From Stutzerimonas stutzeri (GTDB taxonomy: Bacteria > Pseudomonadota > Gammaproteobacteria > Pseudomonadales > Pseudomonadaceae), in assembly GCF_024451105.1 (NCBI RefSeq), contig NZ_JANGEY010000005.1:62001-126000 (forward strand): 64,000 nt of DNA, given 5' to 3'. How positions within the stretch are numbered: position 1 is the stretch's first letter; each line of letters opens with the position of its first letter. The notes below the pieces were generated by a model. It worked only from the letters and a program-made list of their open reading frames with translations. It ran no database searches and was not told the origin of the DNA. Shown in pieces: positions 9,340 to 24,430 of this stretch. The position numbers and the translations under genes were made by a program.

Positions 9340-9924
9340 TCAGCGGGCCGGGCTCGCCGGGCCGCCCTGGGCGCCGACGTCGGCGGCGCGCGCCTCGGTC
9401 TCGGCGCGCGCCTGGGCCTGTTCGCGCAGCTGCTCCAGACGGGCCGGGCTCAGCTGGCGCAGACGCAGGGCCAGCTGCCGGACCAGCTCGTGGCGCATCT
9501 CCGCACGCAGCCGCGCGGCCTCCTGCTGGGAGCCGATCAGGTTGTTGGCGTCGTGCACATAGACCTTCTGCACTTCGACGCGCTCGGCGAGCAGCTGCAG
9601 GTTGCCGCTGCGCACCTGGTAGTCGAGGCTGGCGGTCAGTTCGTTCTCGGCGCTGCGCGCCGCGCTGGTATAGCTGGCGGTGCGCTGGCTCTGCTGCTCG
9701 CGTCCGAGCACCAGCTGATAGGGGGCGCCGCCGTGCACGCGCACACCGCTGTTCTCCAGCACCTCGCGCACTTCCTTGACCGTGTCGCCGTAGGCGTCGC
9801 GGGCGCGCAGGTCGAGCTCGTGCACGGCGAAGTCGTCGCCGGCGGTGCCGCGCAGCTGGAAGCCGCAGGCCGTCAGCAGGGTGGTCAGGGTCAGCAGCAA
9901 CAGGGCGGACAGGCCAGGTTTCAT
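9340..9924 (-). CDS. lptE: LPS-assembly lipoprotein LptE
   Basis: Outer-membrane lipoprotein that plugs and assembles the LptD barrel, the final step of lipopolysaccharide export. 194 residues with a lipoprotein signal peptide ending in the lipobox LTAC (Cys about residue 20). The motif GFQLRGT directly after the cysteine is typical of LptE. The C-terminal tail is Ala/Gly-rich. Placed between leuS and holA on one strand, 58 bases after leuS. Confidence 0.94.
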   Translation of the reverse strand: MKPGLSALLLLTLTTLLTACGFQLRGTAGDDFAVHELDLRARDAYGDTVKEVREVLENSGVRVHGGAPYQLVLGREQQSQRTASYTSAARSAENELTASLDYQVRSGNLQLLAERVEVQKVYVHDANNLIGSQQEAARLRAEMRHELVRQLALRLRQLSPARLEQLREQAQARAETEARAADVGAQGGPASPAR

Positions 9925-9982
9925 CGAACATCCCTCGTTGTGGAACGACGCCCGCGGGGCGGGCGCCGGTTGGCGTCGTCGG

Positions 9983-14012
<4,030 letters not shown>

Positions 14013-15077
14013 TCAGCGCGCGCCGTGGCGGGCTAGCGCCCATTCGACGTGCTCGCGGACCAGTGCGCTGGGATCGTCGCGGCGCAGGCGCAGTGCCTCG
14101 AGCACCGGGATGCTGGTCGGCGCGTTGCCCAGGCCGACCGCCAGGTTGCGCAGGAAACGCTGGTAGCCGGCGCGGCGCAGCGGCGAGCCTTCGGTGCGGG
14201 CGAGGAACTCCTCTTCGCTCCAGCGGAACAGCTCGGCCAGTTCGATATTGTCGAGGTTGTGGCGCGGGCGGAAGTCGCGCTCGCCGCTGGGGCGGGCGAA
14301 GCGGTTCCACGGGCAGACCAGCTGGCAGTCGTCGCAGCCGAACACCCGGTTGCCGATCGGCGCACGCAGCTCCTCGGGGATGCTGCCCTTCAGCTCGATG
14401 GTCAGGTAGGAGATGCAGCGCCGCGCATCCAGCTGCTGCGGGCCGACGAAGGCGGCGGTCGGGCAGACGTCCAGGCAGGCCCGGCAGCGTCCGCAGTGCT
14501 CGCTGCCGGGCGCTGGGTCGACCGGCAGCGGCAGGTCGACGAACAGCTCGCCGAGGAAGAACCAGCTGCCGGCCCGGCGGTTGATCAGCAGGGTGTTCTT
14601 GCCGATCCAGCCGAGCCCGGCCCGTTCGGCGAGGGCCTTCTCCAGCACCGGCGCGCTGTCGACGAAGGCGCGGTAGCCGAACGGGCCGATCGCCGCCTGG
14701 ATGCGCTCGGCCAGTTGCTGCAGGCGCTTGCGCACCAGCTTGTGGTAGTCGCGGCCCAGCGCGTAGCGCGAGACGTAGGCCTTGCGCGGGTCGGCGAGCA
14801 CCTCGGCCATGCGCGTGTCGCCGGGCAGGTAGTCCATGCGCAGCGAGACCACCCGCAGGGTTCCGGGGACCAGCTCGGCCGGCCGCGAGCGCTTGTGGCC
14901 GTGGGCGGCCATGTAGTCCATTTCGCCGTGGTGGCCGGCGGCCAGCCAGCGCGCGAGGTGCGCCTCGTGCTCGTCCAGCGCGACGCCGGCGATGCCGACC
15001 TGCTGGAAGCCCAGTTCGCGGCCCCAGGACTTGATCGCCTCGGCGAGGGCGGCGGGATCGGGAGCGTTGATCGACAT
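14013..15077 (-). CDS. queG: Epoxyqueuosine reductase
   Basis: Last step of queuosine synthesis: a cobalamin- and iron-sulfur-dependent enzyme that reduces epoxyqueuosine to queuosine in the wobble base of tRNAs. 354 residues. Two 4Fe-4S cluster motifs are visible (CGRCRACLDVCP and FGCDDCQLVCPWN), plus the conserved GLGWIGKNTLLI region and a C-terminal HEAT-like stretch. Divergent from nnr, the usual Pseudomonas layout. Confidence 0.95.
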   Translation of the reverse strand: MSINAPDPAALAEAIKSWGRELGFQQVGIAGVALDEHEAHLARWLAAGHHGEMDYMAAHGHKRSRPAELVPGTLRVVSLRMDYLPGDTRMAEVLADPRKAYVSRYALGRDYHKLVRKRLQQLAERIQAAIGPFGYRAFVDSAPVLEKALAERAGLGWIGKNTLLINRRAGSWFFLGELFVDLPLPVDPAPGSEHCGRCRACLDVCPTAAFVGPQQLDARRCISYLTIELKGSIPEELRAPIGNRVFGCDDCQLVCPWNRFARPSGERDFRPRHNLDNIELAELFRWSEEEFLARTEGSPLRRAGYQRFLRNLAVGLGNAPTSIPVLEALRLRRDDPSALVREHVEWALARHGAR

Positions 15078-15105
15078 GGCTGGCGGTGGTCCGGGGCAGG
15101 GTGGG

Positions 15106-15111
15106 TATAAT
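15106..15111 (+). promoter_or_regulatory. Probable -10 box for the nnr-tsaE-amiB-mutL-miaA operon
   Basis: A perfect TATAAT 29 bases before the nnr ATG in the queG-nnr divergent gap. No convincing -35 hexamer is seen, so the promoter is tentative. Confidence 0.4.
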
Positions 15112-15139
15112 TGTGCCAGATGCCCGAGTCGATTGGTCC

Positions 15140-16642
15140 ATGCCGCAGACTGCCCTCGCCTTGCCCCTTGCCCTGTATCGCGCCGCCCAGGTCCGCGAGC
15201 TGGACGCGCGCCTGATCGCCACCGGCACCCCCGGAGGCGAGCTGATGCAGCGTGCCGCCTATGCCGTCTGGCGTGCGTTGCGCCGCCGCTGGCCACAGGT
15301 CGGCGAGCTCTGCGTGCTGGCCGGGCGCGGCAACAACGCCGGCGACGGCTACCTGGTCGCCATGCTGGCGCGGCGCGCCGGCTGGCGCGTGCGGGTGCTG
15401 GCGGTCGGCGAGCCGACGCAACTGGCTGGCGATGCCGCCAGCGCCTGCGCCGCGGCACAGGCCGCCGGGGTGCCAGTCGAGCCGTGGAGCGAGTGCGCGC
15501 CGCTTTCCGGCGTGCTGGTCGATGCCCTGCTCGGTACCGGTCTGGTCGGCGCGGTGCGCGAGCCCTACGCCCAGGCCATCCGCCTGGCCAACGCCAGCGG
15601 CCTGCCGATCCTGGCGGTCGACCTGCCCTCGGGGCTGTGCGGCGACAGCGGGCGGATGCTCGGCGTGGCGATCCGCGCCGAGCTGACGGTGACCCTGCTG
15701 GCGCTCAAGCTCGGCCTGTTCTGCCTGGACGGCCCCGACCGCTGTGGCGAGCTGGTCTTCGACGACCTGCGTGCCGACCCGGCGCCGCTCGGCGAGCTGC
15801 CGCCGGCGGCGCTGCGCCTGACCGCGGACAGTGCGCCGCGCCTGCCACCGCGGCCGCGCAACGCCCACAAGGGCCAGTTTGGCCACGTCCTGCTGGTCGG
15901 CGGCGACCTCGGCTACGGCGGCGCCGCGCTGCTCGCCGCCGAGAGCTGCCTGCGCGGCGGCGCCGGGCTGGTCAGTCTGGCCACCCGCGCCGAGCACGTG
16001 TCGGCCATGCTGGTCCGTCGCCCCGAGGTGATGGCTCGCGCCGTGCAGTCGTCCTTCGAGCTGCACGCGCTGCTCGCACCGGCCGACGTGCTGGTGCTCG
16101 GCCCGGGCTGCGGTCAGGGCCCCTGGGCGCGTACCCTGCTGGCCGGGCTCGGCGCGCAGGCCAAGCCTCAGGTGTGGGACGCCGATGCCCTCAACCTGCT
16201 GGCCGCCGGGCTGCTGACGGCGCCGGCCGGCGACTGGCTGGTCACCCCGCATCCGGGCGAGGCGGCCCGCCTGCTCGGCTGCAGCGGCGCCGAGGTGCAG
16301 GCCGACCGCCCGGCGGCGGCGCTGGAGCTGGCTCGTCGCCTGAACGCCGTGGTGGTGCTCAAAGGCCTCGGCAGCCTGGTGGCGACGCCGGGCGGGGAAC
16401 TCTACCTGTGCGACCGCGGTCATCCGGCGATGGCCGGGGCGGGCCTCGGCGACGTGCTCGCCGGCCTGCTCGGCGCACTGCTGGCGCAGGGGCTGGATGT
16501 GACCGCCGCAGCGCGTCTGGGCGTCTGGCTGCATGCCAGCGCCGGCGAGCGCCTGGGCCGCGGCGGCCGCGGCCTGGCCGCCGCCGATCTGATCGCCGAA
16601 ATTCGTGAACTGCTGGAGGAGCACAGTCCGTGCCTGAACTGA
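15140..16642 (+). CDS. nnr: Bifunctional NAD(P)H-hydrate epimerase / ADP-dependent dehydratase
   Basis: Repairs hydrated NADH and NADPH, which form by chemistry or enzyme side reactions. 500 residues, two domains: an N-terminal epimerase (YjeF-N) with [14 protein letters not shown] (residues about 58-71), and a C-terminal ribokinase-like dehydratase with [21 protein letters not shown] and the catalytic [10 protein letters not shown]. Start ATG at 15140. Followed by tsaE with a 13-base overlap, so the two are translationally coupled. Confidence 0.94.
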   Translation: MPQTALALPLALYRAAQVRELDARLIATGTPGGELMQRAAYAVWRALRRRWPQVGELCVLAGRGNNAGDGYLVAMLARRAGWRVRVLAVGEPTQLAGDAASACAAAQAAGVPVEPWSECAPLSGVLVDALLGTGLVGAVREPYAQAIRLANASGLPILAVDLPSGLCGDSGRMLGVAIRAELTVTLLALKLGLFCLDGPDRCGELVFDDLRADPAPLGELPPAALRLTADSAPRLPPRPRNAHKGQFGHVLLVGGDLGYGGAALLAAESCLRGGAGLVSLATRAEHVSAMLVRRPEVMARAVQSSFELHALLAPADVLVLGPGCGQGPWARTLLAGLGAQAKPQVWDADALNLLAAGLLTAPAGDWLVTPHPGEAARLLGCSGAEVQADRPAAALELARRLNAVVVLKGLGSLVATPGGELYLCDRGHPAMAGAGLGDVLAGLLGALLAQGLDVTAAARLGVWLHASAGERLGRGGRGLAAADLIAEIRELLEEHSPCLN

Positions 16643-17103
16643 CCCTGTACGCTGCCGACGAGGCCGCCATGCTGGCCCTGGGCGCGCGCCTGGCCGAAGC
16701 GACCGGCGGTCGCGGGGTGATCTGCCTGCACGGCGATCTGGGCATGGGCAAGACCACCCTGTCGCGCGGTATCCTGCGCGGGCTGGGCCATGCGGGGCCG
16801 GTGAAGAGTCCGACCTTCACCCTGGTCGAGCCCTACGAACTGGGCGAAAAGCGGGTCTACCACTTCGACCTGTACCGCCTGGCCGACCCGGAGGAACTGG
16901 AATTCTTCGGCATTCGCGACTATTTCGAAGGTGACGCGCTGTGCCTGATCGAGTGGCCCGAGCGCGGCGCCGGTATCCTGCCGCCGGCGGACCTGGATAT
17001 CCGCATCGACGTGCACGGCGAGGGCCGGGCGTTGCGCCTGCAGCCCCACGGCGCGCGGGGCGAGTCCTGGTGCGCCGCCCTGACCACTGTGGGAGTCCGA
17101 TGA
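16630..17103 (+). CDS. tsaE: tRNA threonylcarbamoyladenosine biosynthesis ATPase TsaE
   Basis: ATPase that works with TsaB and TsaD to make the t6A37 modification of ANN-decoding tRNAs. 157 residues with Walker [10 protein letters not shown] and the conserved [10 protein letters not shown] and HFDLYRL motifs. The GTG start lies inside the end of nnr (13-base overlap), and the stop overlaps amiB as ATGA. Confidence 0.95.
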   Translation: MPELTLYAADEAAMLALGARLAEATGGRGVICLHGDLGMGKTTLSRGILRGLGHAGPVKSPTFTLVEPYELGEKRVYHFDLYRLADPEELEFFGIRDYFEGDALCLIEWPERGAGILPPADLDIRIDVHGEGRALRLQPHGARGESWCAALTTVGVR

Positions 17104-18587
17104 ACATGGGATGGGCCTTTCGCCCCCGGGCGCTGCTTGCCGTACTCGGCGCCACGCTGGCCATGCTGGCCGTCGAGCTGGCGCAGGCGGCCAGCGAGAT
17201 TCGCGGCGTGCGTCTGTGGCGCGCGCCGGACAATACCCGCCTGGTGTTCGATCTGAGCGGGCCGGTGCAGCACAAGGTGTTCACCCTGAGTGCGCCGGAC
17301 CGCATCGTCATCGACGTCGAGGGCGCACAACTGCGCACGCGGCTCGAGCAACTGGCCACGGGCACGACGCCGATCACCGGGCTGCGCGCCGCCGAGCACG
17401 CGCCGGGGCAGCTGCGCATCGTCATCGAGACGGCGGCGCCGGTCGAGCCGAAGAGCTTCAGTCTGGCGCCCAACCAGCAGTACGGCCACCGTCTGGTGGT
17501 CGACCTGTTCGATCAGTCGGCGGGCGGGCCGGCCAGGGTGCCTTCCGCGCCGCCGCCGGTGGCGCAGGGCGCGAGGCCCGCGCCGTCCGGCCCGCCGCCG
17601 GCCGCGCCGCAGGCTCCGGCCAAGGCCGTGGTGCGCGAGGCCGCCGCCAGCCGTCCGGCGCCGCTGCCCGGCGGCCAGCGCAGCATCGTCATCGCCATCG
17701 ATGCCGGCCATGGTGGCGAGGACCCGGGGGCCATCGGCCCGCGCGGGCTGCGCGAGAAGGACGTGGTGCTGGAGATTTCCCGCGAGCTGCAGCGACTGAT
17801 CAACCAGGAGAAGGGCTTCCGCGCCGAGCTGGTGCGCACCGGCGACTACTTCATCCCGTTGCGCAAGCGTACCGAGATCGCCCGCAAGAAGGGCGCCGAC
17901 CTGTTCGTCTCCATCCATGCCGATGCCGCGCCGCGCGCGGCGGCCTTCGGCGCCTCGGTGTTCGCCCTTTCCGACCGCGGCGCCACCTCGGAGACCGCCC
18001 GCTGGCTGGCCGACAGCGAGAACCGTTCGGACCTGGTCGGCGGCGTCGGCAGCGTCAGCCTCGACGACAAGGACCGCATGCTCGCCGGCGTGCTGCTCGA
18101 CCTGTCGATGACCGCCACCCTGTCCTCCAGCCTGGACGTCGGGCAGAAGGTGCTGACCAACATGGGGCGCATCACCCCGTTGCACAAGCGCCGGGTCGAG
18201 CAGGCCGGCTTCATGGTGCTGAAGTCGCCGGACATTCCGTCGATCCTGGTGGAGACCGGGTTCATCTCCAACCCGCAGGAGTCGCAGAAGCTGGCCACCA
18301 AGAGCCACCAGCAGGCGCTGGCGCGCTCGATCCACAGCGGCGTCCGCCAGTTCTTCCACGAGAACCCGCCGCCCGGCACCTACATCGCCTGGCTGCGCGA
18401 GCAGGGCAAGATCAAGCTCGGCGAGCGCGAGCACCGCGTGGCGCCGGGCGAGAGCCTGGCACTGATCGCCCAGCGCTACCAGGTCAGCCAGGCCGCGCTG
18501 CGTAGCGCCAATCGTCTGAGCGGCGACGGTCTCAAGGCCGGCCAGTTGCTGGTCATTCCGGCGCCGACCCTGGCGGTACAGCCGTGA
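17100..18587 (+). CDS. amiB: N-acetylmuramoyl-L-alanine amidase AmiB-type
   Basis: Periplasmic zinc amidase that splits septal peptidoglycan during cell division. 495 residues: signal peptide (cleaved near ALA of LAQAA), AMIN domain (residues about 30-130), a Pro/Ala-rich linker (about 140-190), an amidase_3 domain with the zinc ligands [18 protein letters not shown] and SIHADA and the catalytic VETGF, and one C-terminal LysM domain that binds glycan. Overlaps tsaE by ATGA and mutL by GTGA. Confidence 0.94.
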   Translation: MNMGWAFRPRALLAVLGATLAMLAVELAQAASEIRGVRLWRAPDNTRLVFDLSGPVQHKVFTLSAPDRIVIDVEGAQLRTRLEQLATGTTPITGLRAAEHAPGQLRIVIETAAPVEPKSFSLAPNQQYGHRLVVDLFDQSAGGPARVPSAPPPVAQGARPAPSGPPPAAPQAPAKAVVREAAASRPAPLPGGQRSIVIAIDAGHGGEDPGAIGPRGLREKDVVLEISRELQRLINQEKGFRAELVRTGDYFIPLRKRTEIARKKGADLFVSIHADAAPRAAAFGASVFALSDRGATSETARWLADSENRSDLVGGVGSVSLDDKDRMLAGVLLDLSMTATLSSSLDVGQKVLTNMGRITPLHKRRVEQAGFMVLKSPDIPSILVETGFISNPQESQKLATKSHQQALARSIHSGVRQFFHENPPPGTYIAWLREQGKIKLGEREHRVAPGESLALIAQRYQVSQAALRSANRLSGDGLKAGQLLVIPAPTLAVQP

Positions 18588-20488
18588 GCGCGCCGGCGCG
18601 CATCCAGCTGCTGACGCCGCGGCTGGCCAACCAGATCGCCGCCGGCGAGGTGGTCGAGCGACCGGCCTCGGTGGCCAAGGAGCTGCTGGAGAACAGCCTC
18701 GACGCCGGCGCCACGCGTATCGACGTCGAGGTCGAGCAGGGCGGCATCAAGCTGCTGCGGGTGCGCGACGACGGCGCCGGCATCGAGCCGGACGACCTGC
18801 CGCTGGCGCTGGCGCGCCACGCGACCAGCAAGATCCGCGAGCTGGAGGACCTCGAGCGGGTGCTCAGCCTCGGTTTTCGCGGCGAGGCGCTGGCCTCGAT
18901 CAGCTCGGTGGCGCGCCTGACCCTGACCTCGCGGCGGCGCGGTACGGCGCAGGCCTGGCAGGTCGAGGTGGAGGGCAGCGACATGGCGCCGCGCGTGCAG
19001 CCGGCGGCGCATCCCGACGGCACCAGCGTCGAGGTGCGCGACCTGTTCTTCAACACTCCGGCGCGGCGCAAGTTCCTGCGTGCCGAGAAGACCGAGTTCG
19101 ACCACTTGCAGGAGGTGGTCAAGCGCCTGGCGTTGACCCACTTCGAGGTCGGTTTCCACCTGCGCCACAACGGCAAGGGCGTGCTCGCCCTGCATCCGGC
19201 GCAGGATGAGGGTGGTCGCGCGCGGCGGGTGGCCAGCGTCTGTGGCCCGGCCTTCCTCGAGCAGGCGCTGCCCATCGACATCGAGCGCGGCGGCCTGCGT
19301 CTGTGGGGCTGGGTCGGTCTGCCGACCTTCTCGCGCAGCCAGGCCGACCTGCAGTATTTCTACGTCAACGGCCGCATGGTGCGCGACAAGCTGGTCGCCC
19401 ACGCGGTGCGCCAGGCCTACCGCGACGTGCTGTACAACGGCCGCCATCCGGCCTTCGTGCTGTTCCTCGAGATCGACCCGGCGGTGGTCGACGTCAACGT
19501 GCACCCGACCAAGCACGAGGTGCGTTTCCGCGACAGCCGCATGGTCCACGACTTCCTCTACGGCACCCTGCACCGGGCGCTGGCCGACGTGCGTCCGGAG
19601 GACCAGCTGGCGGTCCCGGCCGCCGTGCAGCGCAGCGAGCCGCAGGTTTCCGGGCTGGCGGCCGGCGAATTCGCCGGGCAGAACGAAATGGCGCTGACCG
19701 AGCATGTGCCGGCGGCCGCGCCGGCGGAGCCGGCCTGGCAGCCGCCGCTCGGCGGGCAGAGCCGTCCGAGCAGTGGCGGCGGCTATCGGCCGGCTCCTGC
19801 GCCGTCGCCGGCCGGTCAGCCGCAAGCCGAGCTGCAGGGCGCCTACCGCGAGTTCTTCGCCCCGCTGGCCGCGTCGTCGCCGCTGCCCGAGGGGCAGGGC
19901 GACGTGCCGCCGCTGGGCTACGCGCTGGCCCAGCTCAAGGGCGTCTACATCCTCGCCGAGAACGCCCACGGCCTGGTGCTGGTGGACATGCACGCCGCCC
20001 ACGAGCGGATCACCTACGAGCGCCTGAAGAGCGCCATGGCCAGCGAGGGCCTGCGCGGCCAGCCGCTGCTGGTGCCCGAATCCATCGCCCTGAGCCAGCG
20101 CGAGGCCGACTGCGCCGAGGAGCACGCCGCCTGGTTCGCCCGCCTCGGCTTCGAGCTGCAGCGTCTGGGACCGGAAAGCCTGGCGATCCGCCAGACCCCC
20201 GCGCTGCTCAAGCAAGCCCAGGCCGGCCAGCTGGTCCGCGACGTGCTGAGCGATCTGCTCGAGTACGGTTCCAGCGACCGCATCCAGGCCCATCTCAACG
20301 AGCTGCTGGCGACCATGGCCTGCCACGGTGCGGTGCGCGCCAACCGCCGGCTGAGCCTGCCGGAGATGAACGCCCTGCTGCGCGACATGGAGCACACCGA
20401 GCGCAGCGGCCAGTGCAACCACGGTCGGCCGACCTGGACCCAGCTGGGCATGGACGAGCTGGACAGGCTGTTCCTGCGCGGGCGCTGA
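18584..20488 (+). CDS. mutL: DNA mismatch repair protein MutL
   Basis: Links MutS recognition to strand removal. 634 residues, GTG start overlapping the amiB stop. The N-terminal GHKL ATPase has ENSLDAG, DDGAGI and [11 protein letters not shown] Pro/Gly-rich linker (residues about 375-425) leads to the C-terminal dimer domain, which contains [12 protein letters not shown] near residue 468, the DQHA-type endonuclease motif found in MutL proteins that nick DNA (as in organisms without MutH), and CNHGRPTW near the end. Confidence 0.96.
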   Translation: MSAPARIQLLTPRLANQIAAGEVVERPASVAKELLENSLDAGATRIDVEVEQGGIKLLRVRDDGAGIEPDDLPLALARHATSKIRELEDLERVLSLGFRGEALASISSVARLTLTSRRRGTAQAWQVEVEGSDMAPRVQPAAHPDGTSVEVRDLFFNTPARRKFLRAEKTEFDHLQEVVKRLALTHFEVGFHLRHNGKGVLALHPAQDEGGRARRVASVCGPAFLEQALPIDIERGGLRLWGWVGLPTFSRSQADLQYFYVNGRMVRDKLVAHAVRQAYRDVLYNGRHPAFVLFLEIDPAVVDVNVHPTKHEVRFRDSRMVHDFLYGTLHRALADVRPEDQLAVPAAVQRSEPQVSGLAAGEFAGQNEMALTEHVPAAAPAEPAWQPPLGGQSRPSSGGGYRPAPAPSPAGQPQAELQGAYREFFAPLAASSPLPEGQGDVPPLGYALAQLKGVYILAENAHGLVLVDMHAAHERITYERLKSAMASEGLRGQPLLVPESIALSQREADCAEEHAAWFARLGFELQRLGPESLAIRQTPALLKQAQAGQLVRDVLSDLLEYGSSDRIQAHLNELLATMACHGAVRANRRLSLPEMNALLRDMEHTERSGQCNHGRPTWTQLGMDELDRLFLRGR

Positions 20489-20523
20489 ACGCCGCCTTCC
20501 CATCACTCTCAGCGAGCCTTGCG

Positions 20524-21498
20524 ATGTCCGCGTTGCCCCCCGCCATCTTCCTCATGGGTCCGACCGCCTCGGGCAAGACCGACCTGGCCATCGAGCTGGC
20601 GCGAGTGTTGCCGTGCGAGATCGTCAGCGTCGATTCGGCACTGGTCTACCGCGGCATGGACATCGGTACCGCCAAGCCGTCGCGCGAGCTGCTCGCCGAG
20701 TTCCCGCACCGGCTGATCGACATCCGCGATCCGGCCGAGTGCTACTCGGCCGCCGAGTTCCGCGCCGACGCCCTGGCGGCGATGGCCGAGATCAGCGCGG
20801 CCGGGCGCATCCCGCTGCTGGTCGGCGGCACCATGCTGTACTACAAGGCGCTGCTCGAGGGGCTGGCCGACATGCCTTCGGCGGACCCCGCGGTGCGCGC
20901 GCAGCTGGAGGCGCAGGCCGCCGCCGAGGGGCTGGCCGCGCTGCACGCCGAGCTGATGCTAGTCGACCCGGAGTCGGCGGCGCGCATCCATCCCAACGAC
21001 CCGCAGCGTCTGGTGCGCGCCCTCGAGGTTTACCGGGTCAGCGGCTTGGCGATGAGCGAGCATCGCCGCCGCCAGCAGGTGTTGCAAAATCTGCACGGGG
21101 ACGCGCCGCAGGTCGGGGCTTTGCCGTATACTGTCGCGCAACTGGCCATCGCCCCCGCACAGCGTTCGCTGCTGCACGAGCGCATCGCCCGACGTTTTCA
21201 CCTGATGCTGGAACAGGGCTTCGTGGCCGAGGTCGAAGCGCTGTACGCGCGCGGCGATCTGCACCCGGGATTGCCGTCGATTCGCGCGGTGGGTTACCGG
21301 CAGGTATGGGAATATATCGAGGGGCGTCTGACCCGGGAGGAGATGGCCGAGCGCGGCATCGTCGCCACCCGTCAACTGGCCAAGCGACAATTCACCTGGC
21401 TGCGCAGCTGGTCGTCGCTGCACTGGCTCGACAGTCTGGCCGGCGACAATCTGGCGCATGCCTTGAAATATCTGCAGGCGGTCTCCATTAATGGCTGA
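20524..21498 (+). CDS. miaA: tRNA dimethylallyltransferase
   Basis: Adds the dimethylallyl group to A37 of tRNAs that read codons starting with U. 324 residues with P-loop GPTASGKT (residues about 12-19), the [16 protein letters not shown] motif and the [11 protein letters not shown] region. Start ATG 20524, 35 bases after mutL. The 3' end lies about 110 bases before hfq, as in other Pseudomonas. Confidence 0.96.
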   Translation: MSALPPAIFLMGPTASGKTDLAIELARVLPCEIVSVDSALVYRGMDIGTAKPSRELLAEFPHRLIDIRDPAECYSAAEFRADALAAMAEISAAGRIPLLVGGTMLYYKALLEGLADMPSADPAVRAQLEAQAAAEGLAALHAELMLVDPESAARIHPNDPQRLVRALEVYRVSGLAMSEHRRRQQVLQNLHGDAPQVGALPYTVAQLAIAPAQRSLLHERIARRFHLMLEQGFVAEVEALYARGDLHPGLPSIRAVGYRQVWEYIEGRLTREEMAERGIVATRQLAKRQFTWLRSWSSLHWLDSLAGDNLAHALKYLQAVSING

Positions 21499-21610
21499 GT
21501 TTCGGCCCGCAGCCGGCTATCCTGTGGGGAAAGCGCAGCAGCAAGCCATGACTTCGTCGATTTCGACCTCAACTAAATACAATTACTTATCCCCTGAAGG
21601 AGTGTGGAAA

Positions 21611-21859
21611 ATGTCAAAAGGGCATTCGCTACAAGCCCCTTACCTGAATACCCTGCGTAAGGAACGCGTCCCGGTTTCCATCTATCTGGTCAACGGCATC
21701 AAGCTGCAGGGCCAGATCGAGTCGTTCGACCAGTTCGTCATCCTGCTGAAGAACACCGTCAGCCAGATGGTCTACAAGCACGCGATCTCCACCGTGGTTC
21801 CCAGCCGTCCGGTCCGTCTGCCCAGCAGCGAGCAGGGCGAGCCGGGCAACGCCGAATAA
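21611..21859 (+). CDS. hfq: RNA chaperone Hfq
   Basis: Hexameric Sm-like protein that pairs small RNAs with mRNAs and, in Pseudomonas, works with Crc in catabolite repression. 82 residues, start at [10 protein letters not shown] with the strong ribosome-binding site AAGGAG eight bases upstream. Sm1 ([19 protein letters not shown]) and Sm2 ([10 protein letters not shown]) are intact, and the short C-tail is acidic. The 112-base leader after miaA is unusually AT-rich and contains TACAAT (21578-21583), a possible -10 box. Confidence 0.97.
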   Translation: MSKGHSLQAPYLNTLRKERVPVSIYLVNGIKLQGQIESFDQFVILLKNTVSQMVYKHAISTVVPSRPVRLPSSEQGEPGNAE

Positions 21860-21874
21860 GCGGAGTCGTCCACC

Positions 21875-23176
21875 TTGTTCTTTGAGCGCCACGAGGGTGG
21901 CGAGCGGGCCATTCTGGTCCATCTGGAAGGGCAGGCGCCCGAGGCGCGTGAAGATCCCGACGAGTTTCTCGAACTGGCTCGGTCGGCCGGTGCCGAGGTG
22001 GCTGGCTTCGTCAGCGTGCCCCGGCATCAGCCGACCGCGCGCTTCCTGATCGGCAGCGGCAAGGTCGACGAGATCCGCGAACAGGTCAGGGCCGAGCAGG
22101 CCGAGCTGGTGATCTTCAACCACACCCTCACGCCCAGTCAGGAGCGCAATCTCGAGCGCGAGTTCGAGTGCCGGGTGCTCGACCGTACCGGGCTGATCCT
22201 CGACATCTTCGCCCAGCGTGCGCGGACCCACGAGGGCAAGCTGCAGGTCGAGCTGGCCCAGCTCGAGCACATGAGCACTCGCCTGGTGCGCGGCTGGACC
22301 CACCTGGAGCGCCAGAAGGGTGGCATCGGCCTGCGTGGGCCGGGCGAGACCCAGCTGGAGACCGACCGCCGCCTGCTGCGCGTGCGCATCGGGCAGATCA
22401 AGCAACGCCTGGAAAAGGTGCGCAGCCAGCGCGAGCTGGCCCGGCGCGGCCGCAAGCGCGCCGAAGTGCCGGTGGTGTCGCTGGTCGGCTACACCAACGC
22501 CGGCAAGTCGACCCTGTTCAACAGCCTGACCGCGGCGGACGTCTATGCCGCCAACCAGCTGTTCGCTACCCTCGATCCGACCCTGCGGCGTCTCGACTTT
22601 CCCGACGTCGGCCCGGTGGTGCTCGCCGACACCGTGGGCTTCATCCGCCACCTGCCGCACAAGCTGGTCGAGGCGTTCCGCGCCACCCTCGAGGAGTCGA
22701 GCAACGCCGATCTGCTGCTGCACGTGATCGACGCCCACGAGCCCGAGCGCGACCTGCAGATCGAGCAGGTCTACGCTGTGCTCAAGGAAATCGGCGCCGA
22801 CCGGCTGCCGACCCTCGAGGTCTACAACAAGCTCGACCTGCTGCCCGGCGTGGCGCCGCAGATCCAGCGCGACGACAGCGGCAAGCCGGTGCGCGTCTGG
22901 CTGTCGGCGCGCGAGGGGCTGGGGCTGGACCTGCTGCGCCAGGCGGTCGCCGAGCTGCTCGGCGAGGACCTGTTCGTCGGCACCCTGTGCCTGCCGCAGC
23001 GACTCGCCCGCCTGCGCGCGCAGCTGTTCGCCGCCGGCGCGGTGCAGGAGGAGGAGCACGACGAGCAGGGGGCTATCCTTCTGAAGGTGCGCCTGCAGCG
23101 CGCCGAGCTCAATCGCCTGGTCAGTCGCGAGGGATGGCGCCCGGACGACTTCCTCGCGCAACACACTTTGCAATAA
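21875..23176 (+). CDS. hflX: Ribosome-associated GTPase HflX
   Basis: GTPase that splits stalled 70S ribosomes under stress. 433 residues from a TTG start (FFERHEGGERAIL follows), 15 bases after hfq. The HflX N-terminal domain is followed by a coiled coil (GQIKQRLEKVRSQRELARRGR), then the G domain with G1 GYTNAGKST, DTVGFI and NKLDLL. A hairpin overlaps its stop codon and separates it from hflK. Confidence 0.93.
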   Translation: MFFERHEGGERAILVHLEGQAPEAREDPDEFLELARSAGAEVAGFVSVPRHQPTARFLIGSGKVDEIREQVRAEQAELVIFNHTLTPSQERNLEREFECRVLDRTGLILDIFAQRARTHEGKLQVELAQLEHMSTRLVRGWTHLERQKGGIGLRGPGETQLETDRRLLRVRIGQIKQRLEKVRSQRELARRGRKRAEVPVVSLVGYTNAGKSTLFNSLTAADVYAANQLFATLDPTLRRLDFPDVGPVVLADTVGFIRHLPHKLVEAFRATLEESSNADLLLHVIDAHEPERDLQIEQVYAVLKEIGADRLPTLEVYNKLDLLPGVAPQIQRDDSGKPVRVWLSAREGLGLDLLRQAVAELLGEDLFVGTLCLPQRLARLRAQLFAAGAVQEEEHDEQGAILLKVRLQRAELNRLVSREGWRPDDFLAQHTLQ

Positions 23177-23214
23177 AGCCTGCAAGGCCGGCTTTGCCGC
23201 CGGTCCGAGGCTTT
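23175..23214 (+). terminator. Hairpin after hflX
   Basis: Outer stem AAAGCCT / AGGCTTT enclosing GGCCGGC / GCCGGTC. The T run is weak, so partial read-through to hflK is likely. Confidence 0.5.
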
Positions 23215-23275
23215 CGGTAGCATGGACGGATGGGCGCGATGCGCGCGTCCACGCGTTATCAGTGGGGAGAACGCT

Positions 23276-24430
23276 ATGGCCTGGAACGAGCCGGGTGGCA
23301 ACTCGAACGACAACGATCCCTGGGGCGGTCGCCGTGGCGGCGGTCGCCAGGGGCCACCGGACCTGGATGAAGCCTTGCGCAAGCTGCAGGACAACCTGAA
23401 CGGCATCTTCGGCGGCCGCAAGCGCGGCAGCGACGGTGGGGCCGGCGGCAAGGGCGGCGGCCTCGGTCTGCTGCTCGTCGGCTTCGGCGTGATCGCCGCG
23501 CTCTGGCTGTACAGCGCCGTCTACGTGGTCGACGAACAGGAGCAGGCGGTGATCCTGCGCTTCGGCAAGTACCACGAGACCGTCGGTCCCGGCCTGAACC
23601 TCTACCTGCCGCCGATTGATCGCAAGTTCCAGGAGAACGTGACCCGCGAGCGCGCCTACAGCAAGCAGGGGCAGATGCTCACCGAGGACGAGAACATCAT
23701 CGAGGTGCCGCTGACCGTGCAGTATCGGATCAGCAACCTGCAGGAGTTCGTGCTCAACGTCGACCAGCCGGAAGTCAGCCTGCAGCACGCCACCGACAGC
23801 GCCCTGCGCCACGTGGTCGGCTCGACCTCGATGGACCGGGTGCTGACCGAGGGCCGCGAGCAGATGGCCATCGACGTCCGCGAGCGTCTGCAGCGCTTCC
23901 TCGACACCTACAAGACCGGCATCACCGTCACCCAGGTGAACATCCAGAGCGCCGCCGCCCCGCGCGAGGTGCAGGAGGCCTTCGACGACGTGATCCGTGC
24001 CCGCGAGGACGAGCAGCGCGAGAAGAACCAGGCCGAGGCCTACGCCAACGGCGTGATCCCCGAGGCCCGCGGTCAGGCGCAGCGCATCATCGAGGAGGCC
24101 AACGGCTACCGCGACGAGGTGATTGCCCGCGCCCAGGGTGAATCCGAGCGCTTCAGCAAGCTGCTCGCCGAATACCGCAAGGCGCCCGAGGTGACCCGCC
24201 AGCGCCTGTATCTGGAAACCATGCAGGAGCTGCTGGGCAACACCAGCAAGGTGCTGATGAGCGGTGACAAGGGGCAGAACAGCCTGCTCTACCTGCCGCT
24301 GGACAAGATGATGGAGGGGCGCGCGCCACTGTCGTCTCCGGCCATGCCGGGCATGTCGTCCGGTGCGGCGGAGCCGGCGCCGCGGATCGTCGATCCGCAG
24401 CGTGACCTGCGTTCGAGGGAGAGTCGCTGA
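23276..24430 (+). CDS. hflK: FtsH protease modulator HflK
   Basis: Inner-membrane SPFH/band-7 protein that forms a cage with HflC around the FtsH protease. 384 residues from MAWNEPGG. Gly/Asp-rich N-terminus, one transmembrane helix (residues about 62-80, GLGLLLVGFGVIAALWLYSAVY), then the SPFH domain (VVDEQEQAVILRFGKY) and a long alpha-helical part (AREDEQREKNQAEAYANGV). Stop and the hflC start overlap as TGATG. Confidence 0.95.
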   Translation: MAWNEPGGNSNDNDPWGGRRGGGRQGPPDLDEALRKLQDNLNGIFGGRKRGSDGGAGGKGGGLGLLLVGFGVIAALWLYSAVYVVDEQEQAVILRFGKYHETVGPGLNLYLPPIDRKFQENVTRERAYSKQGQMLTEDENIIEVPLTVQYRISNLQEFVLNVDQPEVSLQHATDSALRHVVGSTSMDRVLTEGREQMAIDVRERLQRFLDTYKTGITVTQVNIQSAAAPREVQEAFDDVIRAREDEQREKNQAEAYANGVIPEARGQAQRIIEEANGYRDEVIARAQGESERFSKLLAEYRKAPEVTRQRLYLETMQELLGNTSKVLMSGDKGQNSLLYLPLDKMMEGRAPLSSPAMPGMSSGAAEPAPRIVDPQRDLRSRESR